Assembly: GCA_025980665.1 (NCBI GenBank)
Contig: JAICXC010000029.1
Coordinates: 1-47,016, forward strand
Source: Bryobacteraceae bacterium
GTDB taxonomy: Bacteria; Acidobacteriota; Terriglobia; Bryobacterales; Bryobacteraceae
Length of the DNA stretch: 47,016 nucleotides
Direction: 5' to 3'
The notes below the pieces were generated by a model. It was not told the origin of the DNA. It ran no database searches and saw only the letters and a list, made by a program, of their open reading frames with translations. Positions 34,623 through 43,370 of the stretch are shown piece after piece. Position 1 is the stretch's first letter; each line of letters opens with the position of its first letter. Both the position numbers and the translations under genes were made by a program.

Positions 34623-35300
34623 TCACTCCTCTTCCATCGCGCCCATCAGGAGTTTCATCTCGTATCCCAACCGCGGATCGGAGCGCAGATCATTCGTACG
34701 CTGCGGCGGCAAGTCGATGTGGCGATCGAGACGAATCCTCCCACCGCGTCGGGCCAACACCACCGCGCGATTCGCCAGGAACGCCGCTTCCGATATGGAG
34801 TGCGTGACGAAGATCAGGGTCATCCCACGGCGCTGCCACAAATCGCGAAGCTGCACTTCGAGGTTGAAACGGGTGATCTCGTCCAGAGCCGCAAAAGGCT
34901 CATCCATAAGCAGCAGCTGAGGTTCGGTGACCAATGCTCTCGCAAGCGACACACGCATGCGCATGCCCCCCGAAAGTTGTGCCGGATAACGGGACTCGGC
35001 TTCCGACAATCCCACTTGCGTAAGCATCACGCGAGCCCTGGCATGGCACTCTTCCCGCCCGACGCCCATCAGTTCCAGTGGTAGGGCCGCGTTAGCGAGG
35101 ACTGTACGCCACGGGAGCAAGTGTGCGTCTTGAAATACAAAGGCGGTCTGGAACTGTTCAGGTTCGGTGACGATGCGGCCGGCGTTGGTCGCCGACAAGC
35201 GGGCGATCATTCGCAGTAGCGTCGACTTCCCGCATCCGGATGGTCCCAGCACGGCAAGAAACTCTCCGGCCTCGATCGACAGGTCCAGGCCTTCGATCAC
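34623..35300 (-). CDS. ABC importer ATP-binding protein (SsuB/TauB/ThiZ type)
   Basis: 225 residues from GTG 35300. Walker A GPSGCGKST, Q-loop FQDAHLLPW, signature LSGGMRMRVSLARAL, Walker B LLLMDEPFAALDE and H-loop VTHSI are all present. The same frame reads upstream as LRLEHVRKVFDDNPVV, the usual first strand of this family, back to a stop, with no ATG, GTG or TTG before it. The true start may therefore be a CTG (35345) or another rare codon. First gene of the importer operon. Confidence 0.9.
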   Translation of the reverse strand: MIEGLDLSIEAGEFLAVLGPSGCGKSTLLRMIARLSATNAGRIVTEPEQFQTAFVFQDAHLLPWRTVLANAALPLELMGVGREECHARARVMLTQVGLSEAESRYPAQLSGGMRMRVSLARALVTEPQLLLMDEPFAALDEITRFNLEVQLRDLWQRRGMTLIFVTHSISEAAFLANRAVVLARRGGRIRLDRHIDLPPQRTNDLRSDPRLGYEMKLLMGAMEEE

Positions 35301-35509
35301 GACAGGATTGTCATCGAAGACTTTTCGGACGTGCTCCAGCCTCAGCCCAACCCCGCGCCCGATTTCCGTTGATGTGCTCAGTCTTCTTAAATCTTACGGG
35401 ATTCCCAACTCAGGCCCCATGGCGTCTTTGCCTACCCCGGCACTCAGTGGAAGCACCAGCGTCCGTCATCGGGGAAATGGTCTAGTACGTGCAAGGAGGT
35501 GGTACCTGA

Positions 35510-35896
35510 ATGGAGAGGCGAAAGGACTCTATGCACGACTCAAAATCGACCAGCCGGAATCTTTGTTCTGAGCTTGTATTTATTACCCGCAAGGACCGCC
35601 GTGGCAGGCCGGCCATGCTGGGCAATCTGGAGGAAATCGGCGAGTGGTTCGCGGAAATCCTCACCGACTGCGCTTTTCCCCGCGCAACTGCAGTACGAAT
35701 CGTGAGTAAGGACCATACCCTCGAAGGTCTTGTGGAAGCCTGCAGGCGCGATCATCAACTTGGTTTTTTCATCAAGGTGAAGCTCTCACCGGGGTCGCGC
35801 TGGTCCGAACGTTGGTTCACTCCTAAGCACCTGCTGCAACTTTGGTCCGGCGCCAGCCCTAAGGCGTCCACCTTAAAGGCCGCCTCAGGTTACTGA
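35510..35896 (+). CDS. Hypothetical protein, possibly PilZ-like
   Basis: A 128-residue soluble protein. A strong GGAGG stands 11 nt before ATG 35510. The centre reads ITRKDRRGRPAMLGNLEEIG, then AVRIVSKDHTL, LGFFIKVKLSPGSRW and TPKHLLQL: a short basic N-terminal region followed by a beta-rich part. The order R-x-C...G-N-L-x-x-I-G with later strands loosely recalls a PilZ domain but lacks a clear RxxxR/DxSxxG pair. I do not assign a function. It is flanked by a divergent ABC operon and the convergent RND gene. Confidence 0.65.
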   Translation: MERRKDSMHDSKSTSRNLCSELVFITRKDRRGRPAMLGNLEEIGEWFAEILTDCAFPRATAVRIVSKDHTLEGLVEACRRDHQLGFFIKVKLSPGSRWSERWFTPKHLLQLWSGASPKASTLKAASGY

Positions 35897-35976
35897 GGAA
35901 TTACTTCGTTACGATTTTGCACAGTAAGCGTAACTTCGGCGCTCGTTGCCTGTGCTCGTGGGAGATGAAACTGTCG

Positions 35977-38900
35977 TCAGTTGTTGACGACCCCGGCCGG
36001 AGCGGGAATCGTTTCGGCCCGCTTCTTGCGTTTGCTACCAAACTTTCCTCGGATCTTGTCCACTCTGGCGCGCAGTTGCTCCATGTAGATATAGACGACC
36101 GGCGTGATATATAGCGTCAAGAGTTGGGAGACCACCAGCCCGCCCACGACGGCCAGGCCCAGCGGACGGCGCGCCTCAGAGCCCGCGCCCAAGCCCATCG
36201 CGATGGGCAAAGTTCCCATGAGAGCGGCCACGGTGGTCATCATGATCGGACGGAAACGCACCAGGCAAGCTTCGTAGATCGCATCCGCGGGAGGAACATT
36301 GTGCAGACGCTGCGCCTCGATCGCGAAATCGATCATCATGATCGCATTCTTCTTCACGATCCCGATCAGCATGATGACGCCGACGAACGAGTAAATATTC
36401 AGCTCGTCGTGGAACAACAGCAGCGTCGCTAAGGCACCCATGCCTGCGGACGGGAGTCCGGAAAGAATGGTGATGGGATGAATGAAGCTCTCGTAGAGAA
36501 TTCCCAGGACCATGTAGATCACCAGGATCGCCCCTACCAGTAGCAAGCCCAAGCCAACGAACGATGATTGAAACGCGGCTGCCACGCCCTGAGGTGTGGC
36601 GCTCACGGTGGGAGGAAGTGTTTCGCGCGCCACTGCATCGACGCGTCCCACCGCATCGCCCAATGCCACGCCCGGCTTCAAATTGAACGAAATCGTCACC
36701 GAGGGAAGCTGCCCCAGGTGATTCACGGCCAGCGGCCCCGCGGTGCTGCGGGGCTTAGTGACCGCGCTCAGCGGGACGAGCTTGCCATTAGCTGACCGAA
36801 TGTAAATCAGGTCGAGCGCTCGCGGATCCTTTTGGTACTGCGGAAGCAGCTCCATAATGACCCAATAATCGTTGGTCGGCGCGTAGATGTCGGAGACTTG
36901 GGCCGTTCCGAAGGCTTCGTATAAGGCGTTGCCAACCTGATCCGCGGTAACCCCGAGCGATGACGCGTGGTCCCGGTCGATGTCGACAATTACCTCGGGA
37001 CTGGCGATCAGCAGGTCACTGTTCACGTCGATAAGGCCGGGGATTTCTTTCAACTGTTTCTCGAACTGTTGTGAAGAGCGATACAGCTCCTTTAGATCCT
37101 GCGCCTGCAGCGTGTACTGGTATAAACTCCGCGTCTGCTGCCCGCCAATGCGTACTAACGGCGGATTCTGATAATAGGTCCGCACGCCGGGGATGACGTC
37201 GCTCAGGGGGCGCAACTCATCCATGATCTGCTCCGGCGAGACGTTTCGTTCGGCGCGGGGTTTCAGCCGGATCTGCATTTGGCCCGAGTTGCCGGCGCCA
37301 TTGTTTCCGCCTCCACCCACGCGCGAAAAGAATGCGTCCACATTGGGGTTCGCGGCGACTACCTGCGCGACCTGCTTCTGAAGCCTGGCCATGTTATCGA
37401 ACGACGCGTCCTGGGCGTATTCAGTCGAGACGTTGATCTGATCGGTGTCCTGGCTGGGGATAAAGCCTTTCGGCACCAGACTGTAGAAGTACACAGTGAG
37501 GGCCAGTGTCGCGACGGCTGTCATCAGAGTGATAAATCGATGCCGGATGACGCCGTTCAACGTCCAGCGGTAGGCGTCCCGCATTGCGTCAAAGCCGCGT
37601 TCGGTGGCCTGAAACAGCTTGCCATGCTTCTCCGTGGGCGGCTTCAGGAACCGGCTGCACAGCATGGGCGTCAGGCTCAGAGACACAAACCCGGAGATGA
37701 GAATCGCCACGCTGATAACCACCGCAAATTCGTGGAACAGTCTTCCGACGATGCCGGCCATGAACAACACCGGGATAAACACGGCGGTGAGCGATAGCGT
37801 CATGGACAGGACGGTGAAGGCAATCTCGCGCCCGCCTTCGAGCGCCGCCGCCATGCGCGACTTACCCATTTCCATGTGCCGGACGATATTTTCGAGTACC
37901 ACGATGGCGTCATCCACCACGAACCCGACGGCCAGAGTAAGCGCCATCAACGACAGGTTGTCCAGACTGTAGTTGAGGAAATACATCGCGGCGAACGTGC
38001 CGATGATCGAAAGAGGCAGGGCCAGGCTGGGAATGATGGTGGCGGAAACGTTGCGCAGGAACACGAAGATGACCAGGACCACCAGCCCTACGGTCAGGAG
38101 CAACGTAAATTTGACGTCGTTGACCGATTCACGAATCGACACCGAACGGTCGTACACCAGGTCCAGGTTCACCCCGGGGGGCAAATCCCTTCGAAATTCC
38201 GGGAAAAGAGCCTTGATGCTGTCCACCACCTCGACCGTGTTGGTGCCGGGCTGGCGCTGGACCTGGAACATAATCGAAGGGGTGTTGTTGATCCACGCGA
38301 GTTGCCGGGTATCCTGAATCCCATCGAGCACCTGTCCCAGATCACCCAGGCGCACGGGGGATCCGTTCTTATAAGAAACGATAAGCGAGCGGTATTCCGC
38401 TGCGTTCGTCAACTGGCCAGTCGACTCGACCGTATAGGCCTGATTGGCTCCCCACAAAGTACCCGCCGGCAGATTGACGTTGTGCTTCTGGATTGCACCC
38501 CAAACTTCGTCGATGCCGATACCGCGTGCGGCCAATTGATTCGGATCGAGTTGCGCTCTAACGGCGAACTTTGAAGCGCCCCACACGTTTACCTGCGCAA
38601 CTCCGTTGACGGTGGAAATCTTCGGGGCGATCAACACCTCGGCGAAATCATCCACAACCTGCGGCGAGATGGTGGCCGAATTGAGACCCATAAACAGGAT
38701 CGCCTGATCGGCCGGATTGACCTTGCGCAACTGGGGCGGTGCCGGCATATTGATGGGCAGACGGCGTACGACCGCGGAAATAGCCGACTGCACATCCTGG
38801 GCCGCCGCGTCGATATTTCGCTCCAGAACAAATTGCAGCGTGATGTTGGTGGAGCCCCGGGCACTGGTGGAGGTCATCGAATCCAGACCCGGCACTGTGG

Positions 38901-39114
38901 AAAATTGCCGCTCTAGGATCGTCGCTACTGACGCGGCCATGGTTTCGGGACTCGCGCCCGGCAAAGTCGCCTGAACTTGGAGGGTTGGGAAATCGATATT
39001 AGGCAGATCACTCACCGGCAGCATCCGGTATCCCGCGACGCCCGCGATGACAATTGCCAGCATGACCAGCGCCGTCATGACTGGCCGCCTGATGAAAAGT
39101 GCCGTGAGGTTCAA
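35977..39114 (-). CDS. RND efflux transporter, HAE1 family (MdtB/MdtC/AcrB-like)
   Basis: A 1045-residue inner-membrane proton antiporter: helix 1 (residues ~11-30), large periplasmic loop, helices ~330-540, second periplasmic loop, and a C-terminal helix bundle. VGFVVDDAIVVLENIVRHME carries the paired aspartates of the proton relay in helix 4. FIRRPVMTALVMLAIVIAG and LPNIDFPTLQVQATLPGASP at the start are MdtB/C-like. No membrane-fusion or TolC-type gene flanks it; the neighbours are a kinase upstream and an unknown gene downstream. Confidence 0.93.
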   Translation of the reverse strand: MNLTALFIRRPVMTALVMLAIVIAGVAGYRMLPVSDLPNIDFPTLQVQATLPGASPETMAASVATILERQFSTVPGLDSMTSTSARGSTNITLQFVLERNIDAAAQDVQSAISAVVRRLPINMPAPPQLRKVNPADQAILFMGLNSATISPQVVDDFAEVLIAPKISTVNGVAQVNVWGASKFAVRAQLDPNQLAARGIGIDEVWGAIQKHNVNLPAGTLWGANQAYTVESTGQLTNAAEYRSLIVSYKNGSPVRLGDLGQVLDGIQDTRQLAWINNTPSIMFQVQRQPGTNTVEVVDSIKALFPEFRRDLPPGVNLDLVYDRSVSIRESVNDVKFTLLLTVGLVVLVIFVFLRNVSATIIPSLALPLSIIGTFAAMYFLNYSLDNLSLMALTLAVGFVVDDAIVVLENIVRHMEMGKSRMAAALEGGREIAFTVLSMTLSLTAVFIPVLFMAGIVGRLFHEFAVVISVAILISGFVSLSLTPMLCSRFLKPPTEKHGKLFQATERGFDAMRDAYRWTLNGVIRHRFITLMTAVATLALTVYFYSLVPKGFIPSQDTDQINVSTEYAQDASFDNMARLQKQVAQVVAANPNVDAFFSRVGGGGNNGAGNSGQMQIRLKPRAERNVSPEQIMDELRPLSDVIPGVRTYYQNPPLVRIGGQQTRSLYQYTLQAQDLKELYRSSQQFEKQLKEIPGLIDVNSDLLIASPEVIVDIDRDHASSLGVTADQVGNALYEAFGTAQVSDIYAPTNDYWVIMELLPQYQKDPRALDLIYIRSANGKLVPLSAVTKPRSTAGPLAVNHLGQLPSVTISFNLKPGVALGDAVGRVDAVARETLPPTVSATPQGVAAAFQSSFVGLGLLLVGAILVIYMVLGILYESFIHPITILSGLPSAGMGALATLLLFHDELNIYSFVGVIMLIGIVKKNAIMMIDFAIEAQRLHNVPPADAIYEACLVRFRPIMMTTVAALMGTLPIAMGLGAGSEARRPLGLAVVGGLVVSQLLTLYITPVVYIYMEQLRARVDKIRGKFGSKRKKRAETIPAPAGVVNN

Positions 39115-39178
39115 GCGAGGAGATCCCTAAAGTCTAATGTTACCTAGAATCTGGCGTGCCAAAACAGTGCCAAACGGA

Positions 39179-39688
39179 TTACGAGCGCAAAATGCATATC
39201 GAATCGATATCTTCCGTGTTATCCAATACATAGACCCTCTGAAAGCCTTCCTGGGCAAGGCCATGCAGAGATTCGGTTAGATCTGCAACCTGCTTTTCGA
39301 CGACGTCTGGATCCACCAGCCGGTTTAGACGTGTTCTATTTCGAGCCAGGCACGTGTCCAAGGGGAGGTTCAAAACAATCGCCGTGGTGGGCGCCGAAGT
39401 CTGTGCAGCAATCGCCAGAAGACTCTTGCGCGCTGGACGCTGGACGTTCGTAGCGTCGATCACCGTGAGCCGCCCCCGGCGAAGGCGCTTCATGGCAATC
39501 AGCCGCAGAAGGTGGAATGCGTCGCCCGAGGCGCTCTGATCCGCCTCATCGTCGGAGACCATGGCTCGCAGCGCGTCCGACGAGACGATCTCCGTGCTTT
39601 TGAAATGCTTGCGCGCAAGCGTGGACTTGCCACTTCCGGCCGCGCCGATCAGCAGCACCAAACTGCGTTCTGGAATCCTCAGCAACAC
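39179..39688 (-). CDS. Stand-alone Pnkp-like P-loop kinase
   Basis: About 169 residues. It matches the N-terminal 5'-OH polynucleotide kinase module of bacterial Pnkp (RNA repair): P-loop LIGAAGSGKSTLARKHF, then VSSDALRAMVSDDEADQSAS with the catalytic aspartate, VIDATNVQRPARKSLL, and the lid region NRTRLNRLVDPDVVEKQ. The phosphatase and ligase domains that normally follow are absent and no other RNA-repair gene is nearby. Start at GTG 39688, six bases after TATACT. It could phosphorylate RNA ends or another small substrate. Confidence 0.82.
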   Translation of the reverse strand: MLLRIPERSLVLLIGAAGSGKSTLARKHFKSTEIVSSDALRAMVSDDEADQSASGDAFHLLRLIAMKRLRRGRLTVIDATNVQRPARKSLLAIAAQTSAPTTAIVLNLPLDTCLARNRTRLNRLVDPDVVEKQVADLTESLHGLAQEGFQRVYVLDNTEDIDSICILRS

Positions 39689-39694
39689 GATTGC

Positions 39695-39702
39695 AGTATA
39701 GT
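39695..39702. promoter_or_regulatory. Shared divergent -10 element
   Basis: AGTATAGT contains TATAGT on the plus strand (8 nt before the MFS start) and TATACT on the minus strand (6 nt before the kinase start). The 22-bp intergenic gap leaves room for no other promoter near the starts, so the two -10 boxes overlap. Confidence 0.5.
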
Positions 39703-39710
39703 GGTTCGAC

Positions 39711-41009
39711 GTGAAGAACCCGTGGTACGCCGCCGTAGTGCTCATGCTGTGCTACGCGCTCTCTTATGTGGACCGGCAGATCCTCAGTTTGCTGGTGCCA
39801 TTCATCAAGGCTGACCTCAAGGTCAACGACACTATGGTCGGCCTCCTCCAGGGCTTTTCCTTCGCGCTGTTTTATGCCCTGATGGGTCTGCCGCTGGGCC
39901 GTCTGGGGGATTCGACCAATCGGCGCAATCTCATCTCTATCTGCATCGCATTCTGGAGCATTTTCACAGCGGGATGCGCCCTCGCCCGAAGTTACGCGAC
40001 CCTGTTTCTGGCCCGCATGGGCGTGGGGATCGGCGAGGCCGGCCTGAACCCTGCTGCATTCTCGATCCTGGCGGATCTGTTTCCGAAGGAACGCTTGGGC
40101 GCGGCGCTGAGCGTGTTCTATATCGGCCAACAGCTCGGATCGAGCCTTGCCCTCATCGTGGGTGGGACAGCCGTACAAGCCGTGACGCGACAGCCAGAGA
40201 TCACGTTGCCGATTTTAGGAACCATAGCCTCTTGGCGAGTGACGTTTCTGATTCTGGGGATGCCGGGACTGCTCTTCGCGCTGCTGGCCTACACCGTGAA
40301 AGAGCCGATCCGCAAAAGCCTCGCGCGCACTGCTGCCGGCACCACCAAGCTCAGCATCGAGCAGACGTTTACCGAAATTCGGTCGCGCTGGCAATCGGTG
40401 CTGGGAATCTCGGTCGGCTTCGTTTTTCAAGCGGCCTGCAACTATGGTTTCAGCGCCTGGGTACCAACCTATTTCCTGCGCGCGCACGGCTGGACCATAG
40501 GCCAGACTGGACGTGCCCTGGGATTCCTGATTCTTCCTTTCGGTTGCCTGGGCTTGTACCTGGGCGGATGGCTCAGCGAGCGATGGCAGAAGCGCGGCAT
40601 AATCGACGCGCCTCTCCTGGTCGCGATTCCTTGCGCGATCGGCATACTACTGTTTCTGGTTCCGGCGATGTTGATGCCCAGCGCAGCCTGGTCGCTGGCG
40701 TTGATCGGTCCGGGTTTCTTTTTCCTGGTGCTGCCGATGGGCACCGCCGGCGCTGCTCTGCAATTGATTTTTCCGAATCAGGTGCGGGCCCAGGTCAGCG
40801 CGCTATACCTGTTCATCCTCAACTTAGGCGGTCTGACCCTAGGGCCGCTGATGCCGGGAGTGTTCGCCGACTATTTGTTCAAGGATCCCAAGATGATCGG
40901 CGCGGGCCTGGCCCTGACCATGGCGGTTTCCGGAGTTCTTATGCTGGTCATCATATTGGCGACTCGCCGGCCGTATCGGAAACACTATCAGAAAATGCAC
41001 CCCGCCTAG
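39711..41009 (+). CDS. MFS transporter (Spinster-like)
   Basis: A 432-residue transporter with 12 membrane helices. LSYVDRQILSLLVPFIKADL at helix 1, then MGLPLGRLGDSTNRRNLIS with the MFS loop 2-3 motif, and RMGVGIGEAGLNPAAFSILA in helix 4-5 are Spinster/phthalate-type signatures. Starts at GTG 39711 with TATAGT ending 8 nt upstream. The substrate is unknown. Confidence 0.9.
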   Translation: MKNPWYAAVVLMLCYALSYVDRQILSLLVPFIKADLKVNDTMVGLLQGFSFALFYALMGLPLGRLGDSTNRRNLISICIAFWSIFTAGCALARSYATLFLARMGVGIGEAGLNPAAFSILADLFPKERLGAALSVFYIGQQLGSSLALIVGGTAVQAVTRQPEITLPILGTIASWRVTFLILGMPGLLFALLAYTVKEPIRKSLARTAAGTTKLSIEQTFTEIRSRWQSVLGISVGFVFQAACNYGFSAWVPTYFLRAHGWTIGQTGRALGFLILPFGCLGLYLGGWLSERWQKRGIIDAPLLVAIPCAIGILLFLVPAMLMPSAAWSLALIGPGFFFLVLPMGTAGAALQLIFPNQVRAQVSALYLFILNLGGLTLGPLMPGVFADYLFKDPKMIGAGLALTMAVSGVLMLVIILATRRPYRKHYQKMHPA

Positions 41010-41136
41010 TCAACCACAGCCATAGTGCCCTGCCCCACCGAGAGCGTCGGCAGAATCTGTCAGTGCACATAAGACAGCCAGGAGCACACCCGCATGACTA
41101 TGGAGGCGGCCCACATTCTGGTAGAATACTGCACAT

Positions 41137-41805
41137 ATGTCTTCGACCATCGAAGTTTTGAACCAAAAGATCGATGCCAAGCACCTCTTGAAGCATCCGT
41201 TTTACGTGGCGTGGAGTAAGGGCGAGCTGTCTCTCGAAGACCTGCAGTCCTACGCGCGCCAATATTTCACGCACGTCCGCGCGTTTCCCGCTTATCTGAG
41301 CGAGATGCACAGCCGCTGCGAAGATCTCGCTTCCCGGCAGACCATCGCCGCAAACCTGGCTGACGAAGAAGCGACCTCACCCACCCATCCCGACCTGTGG
41401 CTGGATTTCGCCGCTGGATTGGGCGAATCGCGCGAAGCCGTGCTCGGACAAGCCGCTGGTCCGAAGATGAAGGCGCTCGTTGAGACATTCCGTTCCATCG
41501 CGAAGATGGATACCGGACTCGCCGCCGCGGGCCTGTACTGCTACGAGAACCAGATCCCGGCAGTTTCGGCCGCCAAGATCGAAGGTCTAAAGGCCAACTA
41601 CAAGATCACCGAGGACGACACGCTGCGCTATTTCGCCGTGCACGAATCGGCCGATGTGGAGCATGCCGCGCAGTGGGAAGCGCTGATTGAGCGTCACCAG
41701 GTGCCGGCTGCCGAAGCCGCTGCCGTCGCCGATCGCATCCTGGACGCACTGAACGGCGCGCTGGACGAAATCTACGCCGGCTGCCGCTGCACGTCCGTCA
41801 ACTAA
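41137..41805 (+). CDS. CADD-family (TenA/PqqC-like) folate-related oxygenase
   Basis: A 222-residue helical di-metal protein matching the CADD (Chlamydia protein associating with death domains) family. In Chlamydia CADD makes p-aminobenzoate from one of its own tyrosines. The metal ligands are conserved here: E77, H84, E137, H169, D173, H176. The residues I recall as used in self-sacrifice also have equivalents: Y23 (HPFYVAW), K147 (AAKIEGL) and Y165 (LRYFAVH). TAGAAT ends 9 nt before ATG 41137. It could supply pABA for folate; the neighbours do not support or exclude this. Confidence 0.88.
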   Translation: MSSTIEVLNQKIDAKHLLKHPFYVAWSKGELSLEDLQSYARQYFTHVRAFPAYLSEMHSRCEDLASRQTIAANLADEEATSPTHPDLWLDFAAGLGESREAVLGQAAGPKMKALVETFRSIAKMDTGLAAAGLYCYENQIPAVSAAKIEGLKANYKITEDDTLRYFAVHESADVEHAAQWEALIERHQVPAAEAAAVADRILDALNGALDEIYAGCRCTSVN

Positions 41806-42979
41806 CCGCTGTCTTCAGGTCGAAACTTTCATCCTTAGCTTGGTCGGGGCTCACCGTCGCGTGGGCCCCGATCAGTTTTCTTGCCGCCAAGTGATCCGCT
41901 GGCCGATTGATGGAATCGACCGCACATAACTTCCCCGCCCGGTAGTAAAACACCGAAAACTTCCGGCTCTCCGGATCGCCCCGCGTCACCACCTGATCGA
42001 AGCCCGTCGGCAATCCCGCCATTTGCAGATGGATGTCGTATTGATCGGTCCAAAACCATGGAACAGCACCATAAGGCGCTGGGTGGCCGACGATCGCCTT
42101 GGCGATACAGGCCGCCTGATCGACGGCGTTCTGTACCGATTCCAGACGCACGCAAGTTTCGAAATAGAGACTGGGGCATTCCGCACAATCGCCTATTGCG
42201 AAAATGTGCTCGTCGGGGGTTCGCAGATACTCGTCCACTGTGATGCCGTTGCCTACGGGTAAACCGGCCTCGAGCGCCAGTTCCACATTGGGCGCAACTC
42301 CGATCCCGGCGATTACCAGATCGGCCGGACGTCGAGTTCTCTCCCCCAGCAATACTTCGTTGTCGGAAATTCTCTGCACGGTGGCATTCAATAAGATATC
42401 GACGCCCTTGGCTTCGTGCTGGCTGCGGAAGTATTCCGACACCACCGGCGCCACGACGCGAGTCATGAGCCGCGATTGGCCCTCGATGACCGTCACCTGT
42501 TTGCTAAGGATTCGCGCCGCGGCGGCCACTTCGAGTCCAATGAACCCGCCGCCGATGACGACGACATCGTTCGCGGCGGCCAAGCGCTGGCGAATCTCGG
42601 CAGCTTCGCCCAAGGTCCGTAGATAGAACACGTTATCGTGCGGAAGCAAGCGATTCCGCGCACCAGTGGCCAGCACCAGCGTGTCGTATTCGATATGCTC
42701 CCCCGAATCGAGCGTGATGCGCCGAGCGAGACGATCGATGGCCGTCGCGCGCGCTGTGACCAACGTGATGCGCTGCGCCTCGTAGAACGCGGCGGGGCGC
42801 AGTTCGGCATGACGCTGCTCCTGTTTGCCGACCAGGAAACCTTTCGATAGCGGAGGACGCTGGTAGGGGATGTGAGGCTCGTCGCCAATCAGCGTGATCC
42901 GCTCCTGGTAGCCCTCGGCGCGCAGGGATGCGGCGATCTGGAAACCGCCCTGCCCTCCGCCAATAATGACCACGGCCAC
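41798..42979 (-). CDS. FAD-dependent ferredoxin reductase
   Basis: A 393-residue flavoprotein of the putidaredoxin/rhodocoxin reductase type. FAD-binding motif VVIIGGGQGGFQIAASLRAE at the N-terminus, PYQRPPLSKGFL, a central NAD-binding GGGFIGLEVAAAARILSKQV, and EHIFAIGDCA near the C-terminal FAD site. A C-terminal reductase domain (~320-393) completes it. It lies 20 bp after the ferredoxin gene; together they pass electrons from NAD(P)H, probably to a cytochrome P450 or other oxygenase not found in this window. GTG start. Confidence 0.93.
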   Translation of the reverse strand: MAVVIIGGGQGGFQIAASLRAEGYQERITLIGDEPHIPYQRPPLSKGFLVGKQEQRHAELRPAAFYEAQRITLVTARATAIDRLARRITLDSGEHIEYDTLVLATGARNRLLPHDNVFYLRTLGEAAEIRQRLAAANDVVVIGGGFIGLEVAAAARILSKQVTVIEGQSRLMTRVVAPVVSEYFRSQHEAKGVDILLNATVQRISDNEVLLGERTRRPADLVIAGIGVAPNVELALEAGLPVGNGITVDEYLRTPDEHIFAIGDCAECPSLYFETCVRLESVQNAVDQAACIAKAIVGHPAPYGAVPWFWTDQYDIHLQMAGLPTGFDQVVTRGDPESRKFSVFYYRAGKLCAVDSINRPADHLAARKLIGAHATVSPDQAKDESFDLKTAVS

Positions 42980-42999
42980 TTATGAGTTTATTGTCAGTG

Positions 43000-43323
43000 T
43001 TATTGCTGCGTCGGAGGCGTGTGAACCACAAGGCCGTCGAACGTCGGCGTTATGTGGAGCTGGCAGCTCAGGCGGCTATTGGATTTCCGGGGCGACGCGG
43101 TCGTCTCGAGCATCGCATCTTCGTCCTCCGCCATCGGCTTCAGCAGGGGCAGGGATTTTTCTTCGACGTAGACGTGGCAGGTCGCGCATTGGCAATTACC
43201 GCCGCATTCGGCGACAATCCCATCGACGCCGTTCTGCACGGCTCCTTCCATGACAGTGTCGCCAACCGGAACGTCAATGGTACGCGAGACTCCGGCGTCT
43301 GAAATATAGGTGATTTTGGGCAT
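43000..43323 (-). CDS. Adrenodoxin-type 2Fe-2S ferredoxin
   Basis: A 107-residue ferredoxin. The cluster cysteines are C40, C46, C49 (AECGGNCQCATCHVYV) and C87 (RLSCQL); C44 is an extra cysteine inside the loop. The acidic helix AEDEDAMLETTA is typical for binding its reductase. It is the first gene of a ferredoxin-reductase pair. A 7-bp inverted repeat lies one base before its start codon. Confidence 0.93.
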   Translation of the reverse strand: MPKITYISDAGVSRTIDVPVGDTVMEGAVQNGVDGIVAECGGNCQCATCHVYVEEKSLPLLKPMAEDEDAMLETTASPRKSNSRLSCQLHITPTFDGLVVHTPPTQQ

Positions 43324-43324
43324 G

Positions 43325-43351
43325 TTGGGCGGAACTCACATTATCGCCCAA
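43325..43351. promoter_or_regulatory. Inverted repeat at the ferredoxin start
   Basis: TTGGGCG-N13-CGCCCAA, perfect arms, ending 1 bp before the ferredoxin ATG. On the minus strand a GATAAT lies at the inside edge of the first arm. It may be an operator over the promoter, or an mRNA hairpin limiting translation. Confidence 0.5.
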
Positions 43352-43370
43352 CACGGCCACGTGCCGTAGA

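Noticed and set aside
35301..35509. TPP riboswitch before the NMT1/THI5-type importer
   Set aside because: The CTGAGA and ACCTGATCTGG-type elements of the THI box are not present in the leader.
41798..43323. Cytochrome P450 locus around the ferredoxin and reductase
   Set aside because: No P450 or oxygenase gene is found next to the pair in this window.
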